Positions 24,376 through 32,470 of a stretch of DNA of 64,000 nucleotides are shown here, in pieces. Location: positions 255,566 through 319,565 of the forward strand of contig CAJTMW010000001.1 in the NCBI GenBank assembly GCA_910577275.1, given 5' to 3'. The notes beneath the pieces are model-generated. The model was not told the DNA's origin. It was given only the letters and a program-made list of their open reading frames with translations, and did no database searches. The stretch's first letter is position 1, and each line of letters opens with the position of its first letter. A program made the translations under genes and the position numbers. Source of the stretch: an uncultured Lachnospiraceae bacterium. GTDB lineage: Bacteria; Bacillota; Clostridia; Lachnospirales; Lachnospiraceae.

Positions 24376-25002
24376 ATGAATGACAGACCTGTTTTAGACA
24401 GGAATTTAGATAGCAAAATATTTCGTGATTACTATTATTTGAAAGAGGAATTGGTAAACTTTTGCCGCGAAAACGGTCTTCCCGTTTCAGGTGGAAAAAT
24501 AGAAATAGCAGATAGAATTGCGTATTTTCTTGAAACAGGAAAAATATTGCCTGTTTCAACGGAAAGAAAAAAAGCAACGGTATTATCTGCCATTAGTGAA
24601 GATGAAAAAATTGAAGCAAACTTTGTTTGTTCAGAAAAGCATAGAACATTTTTTAGAGAACATATCGGAAATAGTTTTTCATTCAATGTAGCTTTTCAAA
24701 AATGGTTAAAAAACAATACAGGCAAAACTTACAAAGAAGCAATTGCCGCTTATTATCAAATCCTTGAGGATAAGAAAAAAGGGAAAACAAAAATTGATAA
24801 GCAGTTTGAGTATAATGCTTATATTCGGGATTTTTTTGCAGACAATAAAGGAAAATCTTTAGAGGAAGCAATTAAGTGTTGGAAATACAAAAAGCAATTA
24901 CAAGGGCATAATCGCTATGAAAGAACAGACCTCTTAGCAATACAGTCCCCCGGGGGAGGAAATAAAAACAGCAAATCGGAATTGAAGAGAGGAACGCAAT
25001 AG
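24376..25002 (+). CDS. SAP-like domain protein (DUF6434-like), unknown role
   Basis: 208 residues, basic and AT-rich in codon use compared with the surrounding core genes. The N-terminal part (KEELVNFCRENGLPVSGGK followed by IEIADRIAYFLETG) is SAP-like, a helix-loop-helix nucleic-acid-binding motif. The rest (SFNVAFQKWLKNNTGKTYKE, and SLEEAIKCWKYKK) resembles the DUF6434 domain. Start ATG 24376 has AAGGAG 5 nt upstream; the frame runs upstream through the palindrome to 24235, but that part is repeat sequence. It lies inside the repeat-bracketed segment with the SUKH gene 26 bp downstream. Binding to nucleic acid is inferred. Confidence 0.75.
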   Translation: MNDRPVLDRNLDSKIFRDYYYLKEELVNFCRENGLPVSGGKIEIADRIAYFLETGKILPVSTERKKATVLSAISEDEKIEANFVCSEKHRTFFREHIGNSFSFNVAFQKWLKNNTGKTYKEAIAAYYQILEDKKKGKTKIDKQFEYNAYIRDFFADNKGKSLEEAIKCWKYKKQLQGHNRYERTDLLAIQSPGGGNKNSKSELKRGTQ

Positions 25003-25028
25003 AAGGAACTAACAGAGAGGGATAGATT

Positions 25029-25697
25029 ATGTTACAAAAGGAGAAAGTTTTTAAGATATTGAAAAGAGCGGCAGTTATTGATAAGCATTTTGAACTTTTT
25101 GGTTCGGATACTCATAGGTACAAATTAAATCCTGCCATTTCTGATAAATTTGTATACGACATTGAAGATACATATGGTTTTACATTACCTAAAGACTATT
25201 TTCGCTTTATTACTGAAATAGGCGATGGGGGTGCCTGTGAGGATTATGGTTTGATACCCTTTTCTAAATTTACGCAAACGGCAAATAGCCCAAGTACGGA
25301 GCGTTTCTATAAGTCTTATCGAAAAAGCCTTTCACAACCGTTTTGTCCTCGAAAAATGCTATTAAATGAGATTGAGCATTTTGGATTTACAAAAGAATCT
25401 TACGAAAAATCTCCGGACAATTTTTTTGTATTGGAATATCCAGATGATGATGAAAGCCTTTGTGATACAAAAGGATTTCTTGTTTTAGGCACACATGGCT
25501 GTCAATGGGATTATGGAATTGTTGTAACAGGTGAATTTCGAGGGATGATTTTCGATACAGACAATGAGGGTGGATTTTATTTAGTAGCAGACAGCTTTGA
25601 TGAATTTTATCAAAATTGGCTTGATGGTCTTGAAGAAAATAATCTCAAACAAAAACTAAATAAACTCAGGGAAATACAGAAAAAAATAAAGTCCTAA
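25029..25697 (+). CDS. SMI1/KNR4 (SUKH) family protein
   Basis: 222 residues with the SUKH signature: IEDTYGFTLPKDYFRFI near residue 45 followed by EIGDGGACEDYGLIPFS, and later KGFLVLGTHGCQWDYGIVV, then a C-terminal region ending SFDEFYQNWLDGLE and a lysine-rich tail. SUKH proteins are often immunity proteins against nuclease toxins; no toxin gene is adjacent, so immunity function is only an inference. GAGAGGG precedes the ATG. The low G+C and the bracketing repeats suggest recent acquisition together with the SAP-like gene. Confidence 0.85.
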   Translation: MLQKEKVFKILKRAAVIDKHFELFGSDTHRYKLNPAISDKFVYDIEDTYGFTLPKDYFRFITEIGDGGACEDYGLIPFSKFTQTANSPSTERFYKSYRKSLSQPFCPRKMLLNEIEHFGFTKESYEKSPDNFFVLEYPDDDESLCDTKGFLVLGTHGCQWDYGIVVTGEFRGMIFDTDNEGGFYLVADSFDEFYQNWLDGLEENNLKQKLNKLREIQKKIKS

Positions 25698-25712
25698 ATT
25701 GGCTTAATCGTC

Positions 25713-25894
25713 TTCCGTTGCTGACGCACGGATTTTTCCTGCCTCCGGCAAGCATTACCATCGTTTCCAGTAAGAGACGCTGGGGAAAGGAAGCTTATTT
25801 CAGAGTACAGGCTATGGGAGATGTTCACCACCTCCTTGCAAACGGCGAACCGATTTCACCGGCGGGGTCATTTGCAACGCCTTTTCCGGGGTGA
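25713..25894 (+). pseudogene. Duplicated 3' fragment of the histidine phosphatase gene
   Basis: The last 60 codons of the phosphatase (LLTHGFFLPP to SFATPFPG and the stop) with about four substitutions relative to 24029-24210. It has no start and is not expected to be translated. It marks the boundary of the inserted or duplicated segment. Confidence 0.9.
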
Positions 25895-25957
25895 AATTGC
25901 AATAATTCTCAGGCAGATATGCGCCAACAGGGTATTAAACTTTTGCAGAAAAAGGTC

Positions 25958-25996
25958 CAGAGGCATATGAAAGATTCCAACTTTCATATGCCTCTG
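25958..25996 (+). repeat. Perfect palindrome with inverted spacer ATTCCAA (right copy)
   Basis: The same 16-bp arms as at 24274-24312, but the 7-nt spacer is ATTCCAA, the exact reverse complement of the left copy's TTGGAAT. The 39-bp unit is therefore flipped relative to its flanks. Confidence 0.9.
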
Positions 25997-26008
25997 TTAA
26001 AAACAGAC

Positions 26009-26680
26009 TTATCGTATCAACCCGCCATGAAAACAGCACTCATACGCCTTTTCGTCCATCCAGTAAATTTCTTCATATCCCTGAAACCATGTAAAGTCTC
26101 CCGATACTTTAGCTTTATACAGGAACTCGCCCGACTGATAATATTCAGGTCCGCGGTATGGCATATTGTGACTGGCCTTTTTAAGAGCCTCCTTTAGAAA
26201 ATGGCCGTTAAATTTGTCGCTTAATACTCTGCCAATATAGTTCATTGCGTAAACGGCTCCGCCCTTTTTCCAAATTGCTTCTTCGCCGGCAAACCGTTCG
26301 CCGCCGACATAGGTGTCATGATACACATAACCATCTTTTTCATATCTGTAATCGTGAGAATCCAGTCTGGTAGAATCAACTTCATTCATAAATGCGGCGT
26401 AGGTATGAGCGGCCGCTTCCAATCTGAAATCTATAATTTCGTCAATGTCGGTGCGTTCCGCTGGCACCGGCTTTGCCGAACATTCCTGGTCTCGGACCAG
26501 ATAATCCACAGTTACATTCATCATATTGCTGATTTGGATAAGATTTGTGATGTCAGGATAGACCTGTCCGGATTCCCATTTTGCAACCGCCTGTCTTGAC
26601 ACATTTAAGCTCTGTGCCAGAGCTTCCTGAGTAAAGCCCCTGCTTTTTCTTAATAACTGTAATTTTTCTGAGAAAATCAT
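26009..26680 (-). CDS. XRE-family regulator with DUF5680-like C-terminal domain
   Basis: 223 residues. The N-terminal helix-turn-helix is clear (RGFTQEALAQSLNVSRQAVA then KWESGQVYP). The C-terminal domain of about 140 residues (YEKDGYVYHDTYVGGERF, EEAIWKKGGAVYAMNY, EFLYKAKVSGDF) resembles DUF5680, thought to sense a ligand. The last residues FHGGLIR are encoded inside the right direct repeat, so the 3' end may have been altered by the rearrangement. It is convergent with the cargo genes. Confidence 0.88.
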   Translation of the reverse strand: MIFSEKLQLLRKSRGFTQEALAQSLNVSRQAVAKWESGQVYPDITNLIQISNMMNVTVDYLVRDQECSAKPVPAERTDIDEIIDFRLEAAAHTYAAFMNEVDSTRLDSHDYRYEKDGYVYHDTYVGGERFAGEEAIWKKGGAVYAMNYIGRVLSDKFNGHFLKEALKKASHNMPYRGPEYYQSGEFLYKAKVSGDFTWFQGYEEIYWMDEKAYECCFHGGLIR

Positions 26681-26831
26681 GTTCTGTCACCTCCACAATG
26701 ATGGTAACATTTCAGGGATATTTATAACAGAAATCAGCGGTTGCGTTTTTGCTGTCTGTAATATACAAAACATTAACGCTTTGCACATTTAATGATTCCC
26801 GGAAATCTCTGTTTCAAAGGTTTATAAAATT

Positions 26832-26883
26832 AAAAAAATACCGTCAGGCTCTGCCAATTACGCAGTTTATCCCTGACGGTGTT
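26832..26883 (-). terminator. Bidirectional terminator after the foldase gene
   Basis: ACCGTCAGG (26840-26848) pairs with CCTGACGGT (26872-26880); an A run on the left gives a T run for minus-strand transcripts and GTTTT follows on the right. Confidence 0.75.
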
Positions 26884-26916
26884 TTATCCTTTATCTATCC
26901 GGGAAGCATCAGCCCG

Positions 26917-28290
26917 TTACTCCTCCGCACTCTCACCAGTACCGTCTTCCGAAGGTACTTCTCCGTCAGACACCTCTCCGTCCGAAGACGCGCCGTCTCC
27001 AGCGCTTTCCTCACCGCTTCCGGCATCTTCACCCGCATCGGAGCTGTCTGTTCTGTCAATGGTAAGATATTTCAATTCGCCTTTCACGTCAACTACCTGA
27101 CAATCTTCCACAAGTCCTGCCACATATTCGGAGGTTCTCTGTGATGCAATGGTATTGGCGATGTTTTCATTGTCAGCCTCGTCAAAATATCTCTTTACAA
27201 ACTCAACAACATAATACTGATGAGCGGTTTCATCCGCCAGAACGGTAATATCGCCTTCCTTGCGGCCGTCTTCATAGAGCCATCCCGATATCACAGATGA
27301 AGTACCTGAAAAATACCGCCCTTCTGTAAGGCTGTACTCTGATTCTGCGTCCTCATAATTTGCCCTGGCGTCCTCAGAAGCATTTTCTGCGCAGAGAGCT
27401 TCAAAATCCTCTCCACCCTTACGGGCTTCCATCATGGCGTTTGCCTTGCCTTCAAGTTCCTTCATAGCGTCGGCGATGGCGGCGTCATCCGCATCCTCAG
27501 CAAGCTCCGCTGTAAAAATAAAGCTTCTGTAATCCACCTTGTCGTAATCCTGCTTATGCTCGTCGTAATAAGCGCTGACTTCCTCGTCGGTTGCCGCATT
27601 TTCCTCAAGCAAATGGCTGTAATAAGCGCTTGCAAGCATATTTTCCCTGACAAAGGGCTCGATGTTTTTCTGGGTGGCGTATTCGCCAAAGTTCTGCTTA
27701 TAATACTCCTTGACAGTTACGCCCGCACTATCCGCATAGGACTGAACGCTGGTCAAAAAGCTTTCATAATCTTCATTGGCGTCATAGGTAAAGCCCTTTT
27801 CGCCGGCTTCCTTTACCATCACTCTTGTCTGCTTTATCTGCTCCACAGTCATTTCGTCGAACAAATCCTTCCAGGTCATATCCTCGGAATACTGCTGCTT
27901 ATCTAAATCTACGGAAGTGTCGAGTCCCATATAAGGCATAAGGGATGAATAAGTCATCAGATAATTATTTACTGCCGAATTAAAATAGTAGTCGTACTCA
28001 AGCTGTGTCAGCTCATGGTCTCCCACCTTTACATACGCGCCCTTTAACGCTGAATTTTTCCTGACAACGGATGAGCCTATGGAAATCACCGCCGCAAGAA
28101 CCACCACGGCGCAAACTGCCAGCGCTGTAATTTTTGCAATTTTATCCTGGCGGGCCTCCTTAATCTTCTGCTGTTTCCTGGCCTCTATTTTCCGGTCATA
28201 TTTTGTCTGTACCTTTTGCTCTGTCTTTGCTTCCGGCGTGTTTTTTTCAGCATTATGCTGTGTTTTCTTACCGGCTTCCTGTTGTGCCAT
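26917..28290 (-). CDS. Membrane-anchored PrsA/SurA-like foldase
   Basis: 457 residues: a charged cytoplasmic N-terminus of about 50 residues (very Lys/Gln/Glu rich), one membrane helix (KITALAVCAVVVLAAVISIG, about 52-71), then a SurA_N-like helical region (GDHELTQLEYDYYFNSAVNN) and a peptidyl-prolyl-isomerase-like domain (YYSHLLEENAATDEEVSAYY onward). The C-terminal 45 residues are an acidic Ser/Gly/Asp/Glu tail. A chaperone or foldase role outside the membrane is inferred from the architecture; the catalytic rotamase residues are not convincing. AGGAGG lies 10 nt before the ATG. Confidence 0.8.
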   Translation of the reverse strand: MAQQEAGKKTQHNAEKNTPEAKTEQKVQTKYDRKIEARKQQKIKEARQDKIAKITALAVCAVVVLAAVISIGSSVVRKNSALKGAYVKVGDHELTQLEYDYYFNSAVNNYLMTYSSLMPYMGLDTSVDLDKQQYSEDMTWKDLFDEMTVEQIKQTRVMVKEAGEKGFTYDANEDYESFLTSVQSYADSAGVTVKEYYKQNFGEYATQKNIEPFVRENMLASAYYSHLLEENAATDEEVSAYYDEHKQDYDKVDYRSFIFTAELAEDADDAAIADAMKELEGKANAMMEARKGGEDFEALCAENASEDARANYEDAESEYSLTEGRYFSGTSSVISGWLYEDGRKEGDITVLADETAHQYYVVEFVKRYFDEADNENIANTIASQRTSEYVAGLVEDCQVVDVKGELKYLTIDRTDSSDAGEDAGSGEESAGDGASSDGEVSDGEVPSEDGTGESAEE

Positions 28291-28403
28291 CTGTAAATTT
28301 CCTCCTCACATAAAATCACGGCTTCAAACCATCACAAATTATACCACCCAAATGTGTCCATACTGTGACCTGCCTGCACATCAGCGCAATTCCTTTTGTT
28401 TTG

Positions 28404-28892
28404 TCACCTCTGATTAATATAATTCACAAGCCCCTCCGCGTCAATGATTTTCTGCATAAATTCAGGAAATGCCTGACCCTTAAACTGCGTCCCTTTCGTC
28501 AGGTTTTTGATGATGCCGGAATCGAAATCAATTTCCACTTCATCTCCCGCCTCGATTCCCTCGGAAGCCTCGGGACATTCGATGATGGGAAGTCCGATAT
28601 TGATGGCGTTCCTGTAAAAAATCCGGGCAAAGGTCTGTGCAATCACACAGCCAACGCCAGCCGCCTTGATTGCAATGGGCGCGTGCTCTCTCGAGGAACC
28701 GCAGCCGAAATTTTTATCGGCTACGATAATATCGCCTTTTTTTACATTTTTGATGAAATCCCTGTCGATATCCTCCATACAGTGCGCTGCCAGCTCCGCC
28801 GGGTCGGAGGAATTTAAATATCTCGCCGGAATAATCACGTCGGTGTCCACATTGTCGCCGTATTTAAAAACAATTCCTTTTGCTGCTTTCAT
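28404..28892 (-). CDS. leuD: 3-isopropylmalate dehydratase small subunit
   Basis: Swivelling-domain subunit of isopropylmalate isomerase in leucine synthesis, 162 residues. It begins AAKGIVFKYGDNVDTDVIIP and contains the conserved NFGCGSSREHAP loop and ARIFYRNAINIGLP. It follows leuC by 33 bp and the pair acts as a heterodimer. The related homoaconitase/methylisocitrate-type small subunits are alternatives, but the ilv neighbours support leucine synthesis. Confidence 0.95.
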   Translation of the reverse strand: MKAAKGIVFKYGDNVDTDVIIPARYLNSSDPAELAAHCMEDIDRDFIKNVKKGDIIVADKNFGCGSSREHAPIAIKAAGVGCVIAQTFARIFYRNAINIGLPIIECPEASEGIEAGDEVEIDFDSGIIKNLTKGTQFKGQAFPEFMQKIIDAEGLVNYINQR

Positions 28893-28925
28893 TTCTTACC
28901 GCCTTTCCTTTTTCACTTTCCGATA

Positions 28926-30191
28926 TCAGTCCAACTGGCACGGGCAGGCAATTTTTCCAAGAACCGCGCTTGCCGCGGCAACTGCCGGGCTGGCCAGATA
29001 AATCTCCGAATTCACATGTCCCATACGGCCTACAAAATTGCGGTTGGTTGTGGAGACGCATCGCTCTCCCTCCGCAAGGATTCCCATGTAACCGCCAAGG
29101 CAGGGACCGCAGGTGGGGGTGCTTACCACAGCTCCCGCTTCGATAAATGTTTTAAGGAGCCCTTCCTCCATGGCCTGCATATAGATAGCCTGAGTGGCCG
29201 GAATCACGATACAGCGCATCCCTTTTGCCACATGTCTGCCTTTCAGAATACGGGCGGCAGTCCGCATATCCTCAATTCTCCCGTTGGTGCAGGAGCCAAT
29301 AACCACCTGGTCGATTTTAATATCCTCTTTTATCTCGTCAATGGTCTTCGTATTTTCGGGAAGATGAGGGAATGCAACGGTGGGACGAAGGGCGCTTAAA
29401 TCAATGGTATATTCCTCGTCGTAAACCGCATCCTCGTCCGCCTCATAAACAGTATATTCCTTTTTGGAATGCTCCTTCATGTAGGCGACCGCCAAATCAT
29501 CCACAGGGAAAATTCCGTTTTTTCCGCCGGCTTCGATAGCCATGTTGGCAATGGTGAATCTGTCGTCCATGGTCAGATTTTTAATTCCGTCGCCTGTAAA
29601 TTCCATGGATTTATACAAAGCGCCGTCCACGCCAATCATGCCGATGATATGTAAGATAACGTCCTTTCCGCTCACCCATTCCCCGGGCTTTCCGGTGAGG
29701 TTGAATCTGATGGCGGCGGGTACCTTGAACCATGCCTTTCCGGTAGCCATACCGGCGGCCATGTCCGTACTTCCCACTCCCGTGGAAAAAGCCCCCAGCG
29801 CGCCGTAGGTGCAGGTGTGGGAATCCGCGCCGATAATCACGTCTCCGGCAACTGTCAGTCCTTTTTCGGGAAGCAGCGCATGCTCGATTCCCATTTCACC
29901 GACTTCAAAATAATTGGTAATCTGGTTGCGGTATGCAAACTCACGCACGCATTTGCAATGCTCCGCCGACTTGATATCCTTATTGGGGACAAAGTGGTCC
30001 GGCACAAGGGCAATTTTATCCTTGTCAAAGACTCCGTCCACCTTCATTTTTTCCATTTCCTTAATGGCCACAGGACTTGTGATGTCATTGCCCAGCACCA
30101 AATCCAAATCCGCTTCAATCAGCTGTCCGGCTTCCACCTTCTCAAGTCCGGCATGAGCCGCCAGTATTTTCTGAGTCATTGTCATTCCCAT
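28926..30191 (-). CDS. leuC: 3-isopropylmalate dehydratase large subunit
   Basis: Aconitase-family subunit carrying the [4Fe-4S] cluster, 421 residues. Cluster ligands are visible in VIGSCTNGR (about 300) and TPTCGPCLGG (about 360), with the GADSHTCTYGALG substrate loop near 120. The 421-residue length is the bacterial/archaeal two-subunit type. GGAGG lies 9 nt before the ATG. It is downstream of ilvC across a terminator-like hairpin. Confidence 0.96.
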   Translation of the reverse strand: MGMTMTQKILAAHAGLEKVEAGQLIEADLDLVLGNDITSPVAIKEMEKMKVDGVFDKDKIALVPDHFVPNKDIKSAEHCKCVREFAYRNQITNYFEVGEMGIEHALLPEKGLTVAGDVIIGADSHTCTYGALGAFSTGVGSTDMAAGMATGKAWFKVPAAIRFNLTGKPGEWVSGKDVILHIIGMIGVDGALYKSMEFTGDGIKNLTMDDRFTIANMAIEAGGKNGIFPVDDLAVAYMKEHSKKEYTVYEADEDAVYDEEYTIDLSALRPTVAFPHLPENTKTIDEIKEDIKIDQVVIGSCTNGRIEDMRTAARILKGRHVAKGMRCIVIPATQAIYMQAMEEGLLKTFIEAGAVVSTPTCGPCLGGYMGILAEGERCVSTTNRNFVGRMGHVNSEIYLASPAVAAASAVLGKIACPCQLD

Positions 30192-30216
30192 AAATCATAT
30201 CCTCCAAATCCTATAC

Positions 30217-30250
30217 ATAAAAAGCGGCAAATGTTGTTCTGCCGCCTTTT
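30217..30250 (-). terminator. Hairpin between ilvC and leuC
   Basis: On the minus strand GGCGGCA pairs with TGCCGCT around a 10-nt loop and ends in TTTTTA, 8 bp after the ilvC stop. It may terminate or attenuate between the ilv and leu parts of the run. Confidence 0.7.
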
Positions 30251-30257
30251 GTCCTGT

Positions 30258-31277
30258 TTAGTTATTAATCAGCTTATCGCTTTCATTGTTCCAGCTGTAC
30301 AGCTTACGGATTTCTTTTCCAACCTGCTCTGACGGATGCTCTGCGGCAAGCTTTCTCATTGCCTTAAAGTGTGCCTGCCCGCCGGCGGGTGACATATCCA
30401 GAAGGAAATCCTTTGCAAAAGAACCGTCCTGAATGTCCTTGAGAATCTTCTTCATGGTCTTCTTGGTTTCCTCAGTGATAATCTTAGGACCTGTGATATA
30501 ATCGCCGTATTCGGCAGTATTGGAAATGGAATACCTCATTCCCTCAAAGCCTGACTGATAGATAAGGTCAACAATCAGCTTCATCTCATGGATACATTCA
30601 AAATATGCGTTTCTTGCATCATAGCCCGCCTCAGTCAGGGTCTCAAAGCCTGCCTGCATCAGCGCGCACACGCCTCCGCACAGAACCGCCTGCTCGCCGA
30701 ACAAATCCGTTTCCGTCTCTGTTCTGAAGGTGGTCTCCAAAACTCCTGCTCTTGCGCCGCCGATGGCAAGCGCGTAAGCCAGCGCCTTGTCAAGCGCCTT
30801 GCCTGTGGCGTCCTGATGAACGGCTACCAGACAGGGAACGCCCTTTCCGGCCTGATACTCGCTTCTTACCGTATGGCCGGGCCCCTTAGGCGCAATCATG
30901 GTAACGTCCACGTTCTTAGGCGGTACAATCTGCCCGAAATGAATATTGAAGCCGTGGGCAAACATCAGCATATTTCCCTCTTCCAGATTGGGTTCAATAT
31001 CCTTCTTATACATAGCCGCCTGAAGCTCGTCATTAATCAGAATCATGATAATGTCCGCCTTTTTGGCCGCTTCCGCCGCCGTATATACCTCAAAGCCCTG
31101 CGCCTCGGCCTTTGCCCATGACTTTGAACCTTCATAGAGACCAATAATCACATGGCACCCTGATTCCTTTGCATTCAGCGCATGCGCATGTCCCTGACTT
31201 CCGTAACCGATAACCGCGATTGTCTTCCCGTCCAGCATGGAAAGGTTGCAATCCTCCTGATAATAAATATTTGCCAT
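30258..31277 (-). CDS. ilvC: Ketol-acid reductoisomerase
   Basis: Second step of valine/isoleucine synthesis, NADPH- and Mg-dependent. The class I enzyme has 339 residues: Rossmann motif AVIGYGSQGHAHALNAKESG near residue 22, MIAPKGPGHTVRSE, and the C-terminal knotted domain with ETETDLFGEQAVLCGG and YSISNTAEYGDY carrying the metal ligands. GGAGGAG precedes the ATG. It follows the first ilvN gene and lies downstream of ilvB, so the whole run makes branched-chain precursors. Confidence 0.97.
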   Translation of the reverse strand: MANIYYQEDCNLSMLDGKTIAVIGYGSQGHAHALNAKESGCHVIIGLYEGSKSWAKAEAQGFEVYTAAEAAKKADIIMILINDELQAAMYKKDIEPNLEEGNMLMFAHGFNIHFGQIVPPKNVDVTMIAPKGPGHTVRSEYQAGKGVPCLVAVHQDATGKALDKALAYALAIGGARAGVLETTFRTETETDLFGEQAVLCGGVCALMQAGFETLTEAGYDARNAYFECIHEMKLIVDLIYQSGFEGMRYSISNTAEYGDYITGPKIITEETKKTMKKILKDIQDGSFAKDFLLDMSPAGGQAHFKAMRKLAAEHPSEQVGKEIRKLYSWNNESDKLINN

Positions 31278-31375
31278 CTCTGACTCCTCCTCTTTTTCCT
31301 GTTTCTTTAAACCTCTTTTCTTATATTAAACAGATTTCTCAATCCTGAAATCCGATAATATTGCCGGCCTGCCTT

Positions 31376-31873
31376 TTACAGATAAGTAACGTTTTCCGAC
31401 CCCCGAAGGAGCCCTGCAATTCCGGTTCTTGCAACCTCCAGTATTTCGTAGCCTTCCAGAAGGCTGATAAAGGCGTCAAGCTTCGCCTGATTTCCGGTAA
31501 GCTCGATTATTAAGCTGTCAAAAGCCACATCAATGATTTTCGCCCGGAAAATATCCGCGACAGCAATGATTCCCTGCCTCTGCTCGCTGTTTGCCCGAAC
31601 CTTGATAAGCGCCAGCTCCCGGTAGACGCTGCTCTCCGGCTTAAGCTCCTTGATATCCCGCACATCCACCAGCTTGGCCACCTGCTTTTCTATCTGGTCG
31701 AGAACTTCATCCTCGCCTGACGCCGTAATGGTAATCCGCGTGTAGCGGGGGTCTCCGATGACGCCTGCGGTAATGCTCTCGATATTGTAGCCTCTCCTTG
31801 AGAAAAGCCCTGAAATCCGGCTTAAAGTACCGGCATTGTTATCCACCAGAAGTTGAAATACTTTTCTTTGCAA
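31376..31873 (-). CDS. ilvN: Acetolactate synthase small (regulatory) subunit, copy adjacent to ilvC
   Basis: 165 residues with an N-terminal ACT domain (VFQLLVDNNAGTLSRISGLF then SRRGYNIESI) and the C-terminal ALS_ss domain with RELALIKVRA and IIELTGNQAKLDAF. Small subunits bind valine and activate the catalytic subunit. The start is TTG with GGAGG 8 nt upstream. It is only moderately similar to the second small-subunit gene 98 bp upstream, so the two are old paralogues rather than a recent duplication. Confidence 0.92.
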   Translation of the reverse strand: MQRKVFQLLVDNNAGTLSRISGLFSRRGYNIESITAGVIGDPRYTRITITASGEDEVLDQIEKQVAKLVDVRDIKELKPESSVYRELALIKVRANSEQRQGIIAVADIFRAKIIDVAFDSLIIELTGNQAKLDAFISLLEGYEILEVARTGIAGLLRGSENVTYL

Positions 31874-31971
31874 TTGCCCATCCTCCTAACATTCGAAAAA
31901 TATTTTATCAATATCCCCTGAAAAAGTCAACTTACATAATTAACTATAAAATTGATTTATTTTATCTTTAC

Positions 31972-32457
31972 TTATTCTGTCTCGTTGCATTTCTGCAAAG
32001 CCAGGGTGCCGGTGCGGGCAACCTCCACGATACTGACGCTCTTAAACATACCGATAAAGAGCTGAATCCGCTCCGGGATGTCGCACATCTGGATGAGCAT
32101 CATGTTTTTTGACATATCCACAATCCTGGCGCCCATGATTTCACAGACCTCCATGATATCCCGCCGGTTGGATTTGTTGTATTTTACTTTCATGAGAAGA
32201 AGCTCTCTGCTGATGCTGCTCATCTCGTCAAAGGTTTTTACCTTAATCACGTCAAGCTTTTTGTTAAGCTGCTTTTCGATTTGCTCGATGGTACGCTTAT
32301 CTCCGCTGCTTACAATCGTCATACAGGAAACGGCGGAGTCGTCTGTCTCCCCCACAGCAAGGGAGTCAATGTTAAAGCATCTCCTGGAAAAGAGTCCCGC
32401 CACCTTACAGAGCACGCCGGAACGGTTTTCCACCAGTACGGAATAGATTTTCTTCAT
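31972..32457 (-). CDS. Second acetolactate synthase small-subunit-like protein
   Basis: 161 residues, same two-domain plan as the neighbouring IlvN: IYSVLVENRSGVLCKVAGLF, FNIDSLAVGE, RELLLMKVKYN and VEVARTGTLALQ. It ends 13 bp downstream of ilvB's start region, that is, directly follows ilvB, so it is the probable direct partner of IlvB. ATG 32457 is preferred over the GTG two codons upstream because AGGAGG is then 9 nt away. Two regulatory subunits in one run could give different valine/isoleucine sensitivity; this is inference. Confidence 0.9.
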   Translation of the reverse strand: MKKIYSVLVENRSGVLCKVAGLFSRRCFNIDSLAVGETDDSAVSCMTIVSSGDKRTIEQIEKQLNKKLDVIKVKTFDEMSSISRELLLMKVKYNKSNRRDIMEVCEIMGARIVDMSKNMMLIQMCDIPERIQLFIGMFKSVSIVEVARTGTLALQKCNETE

Positions 32458-32470
32458 AACCACTCGCCTC

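Larger units (their letters stand above)
25713..26029 (+). repeat. Long direct repeat, right copy
   Basis: Second copy of the approximately 318-bp repeat at 24029-24346. Its right end (to ATG 26029) runs into the 3' end of the XRE regulator gene on the minus strand, supplying that protein's last residues. Confidence 0.95.

Noticed and set aside
25713..25894. Second phosphatase gene
   Set aside because: Only the last 60 codons are present with no start codon or RBS, so it is a duplicated fragment.
30588..31121. 177-codon plus-strand frame opposite ilvC
   Set aside because: Shadow frame; ilvC is certain and the translation has no recognisable domain.
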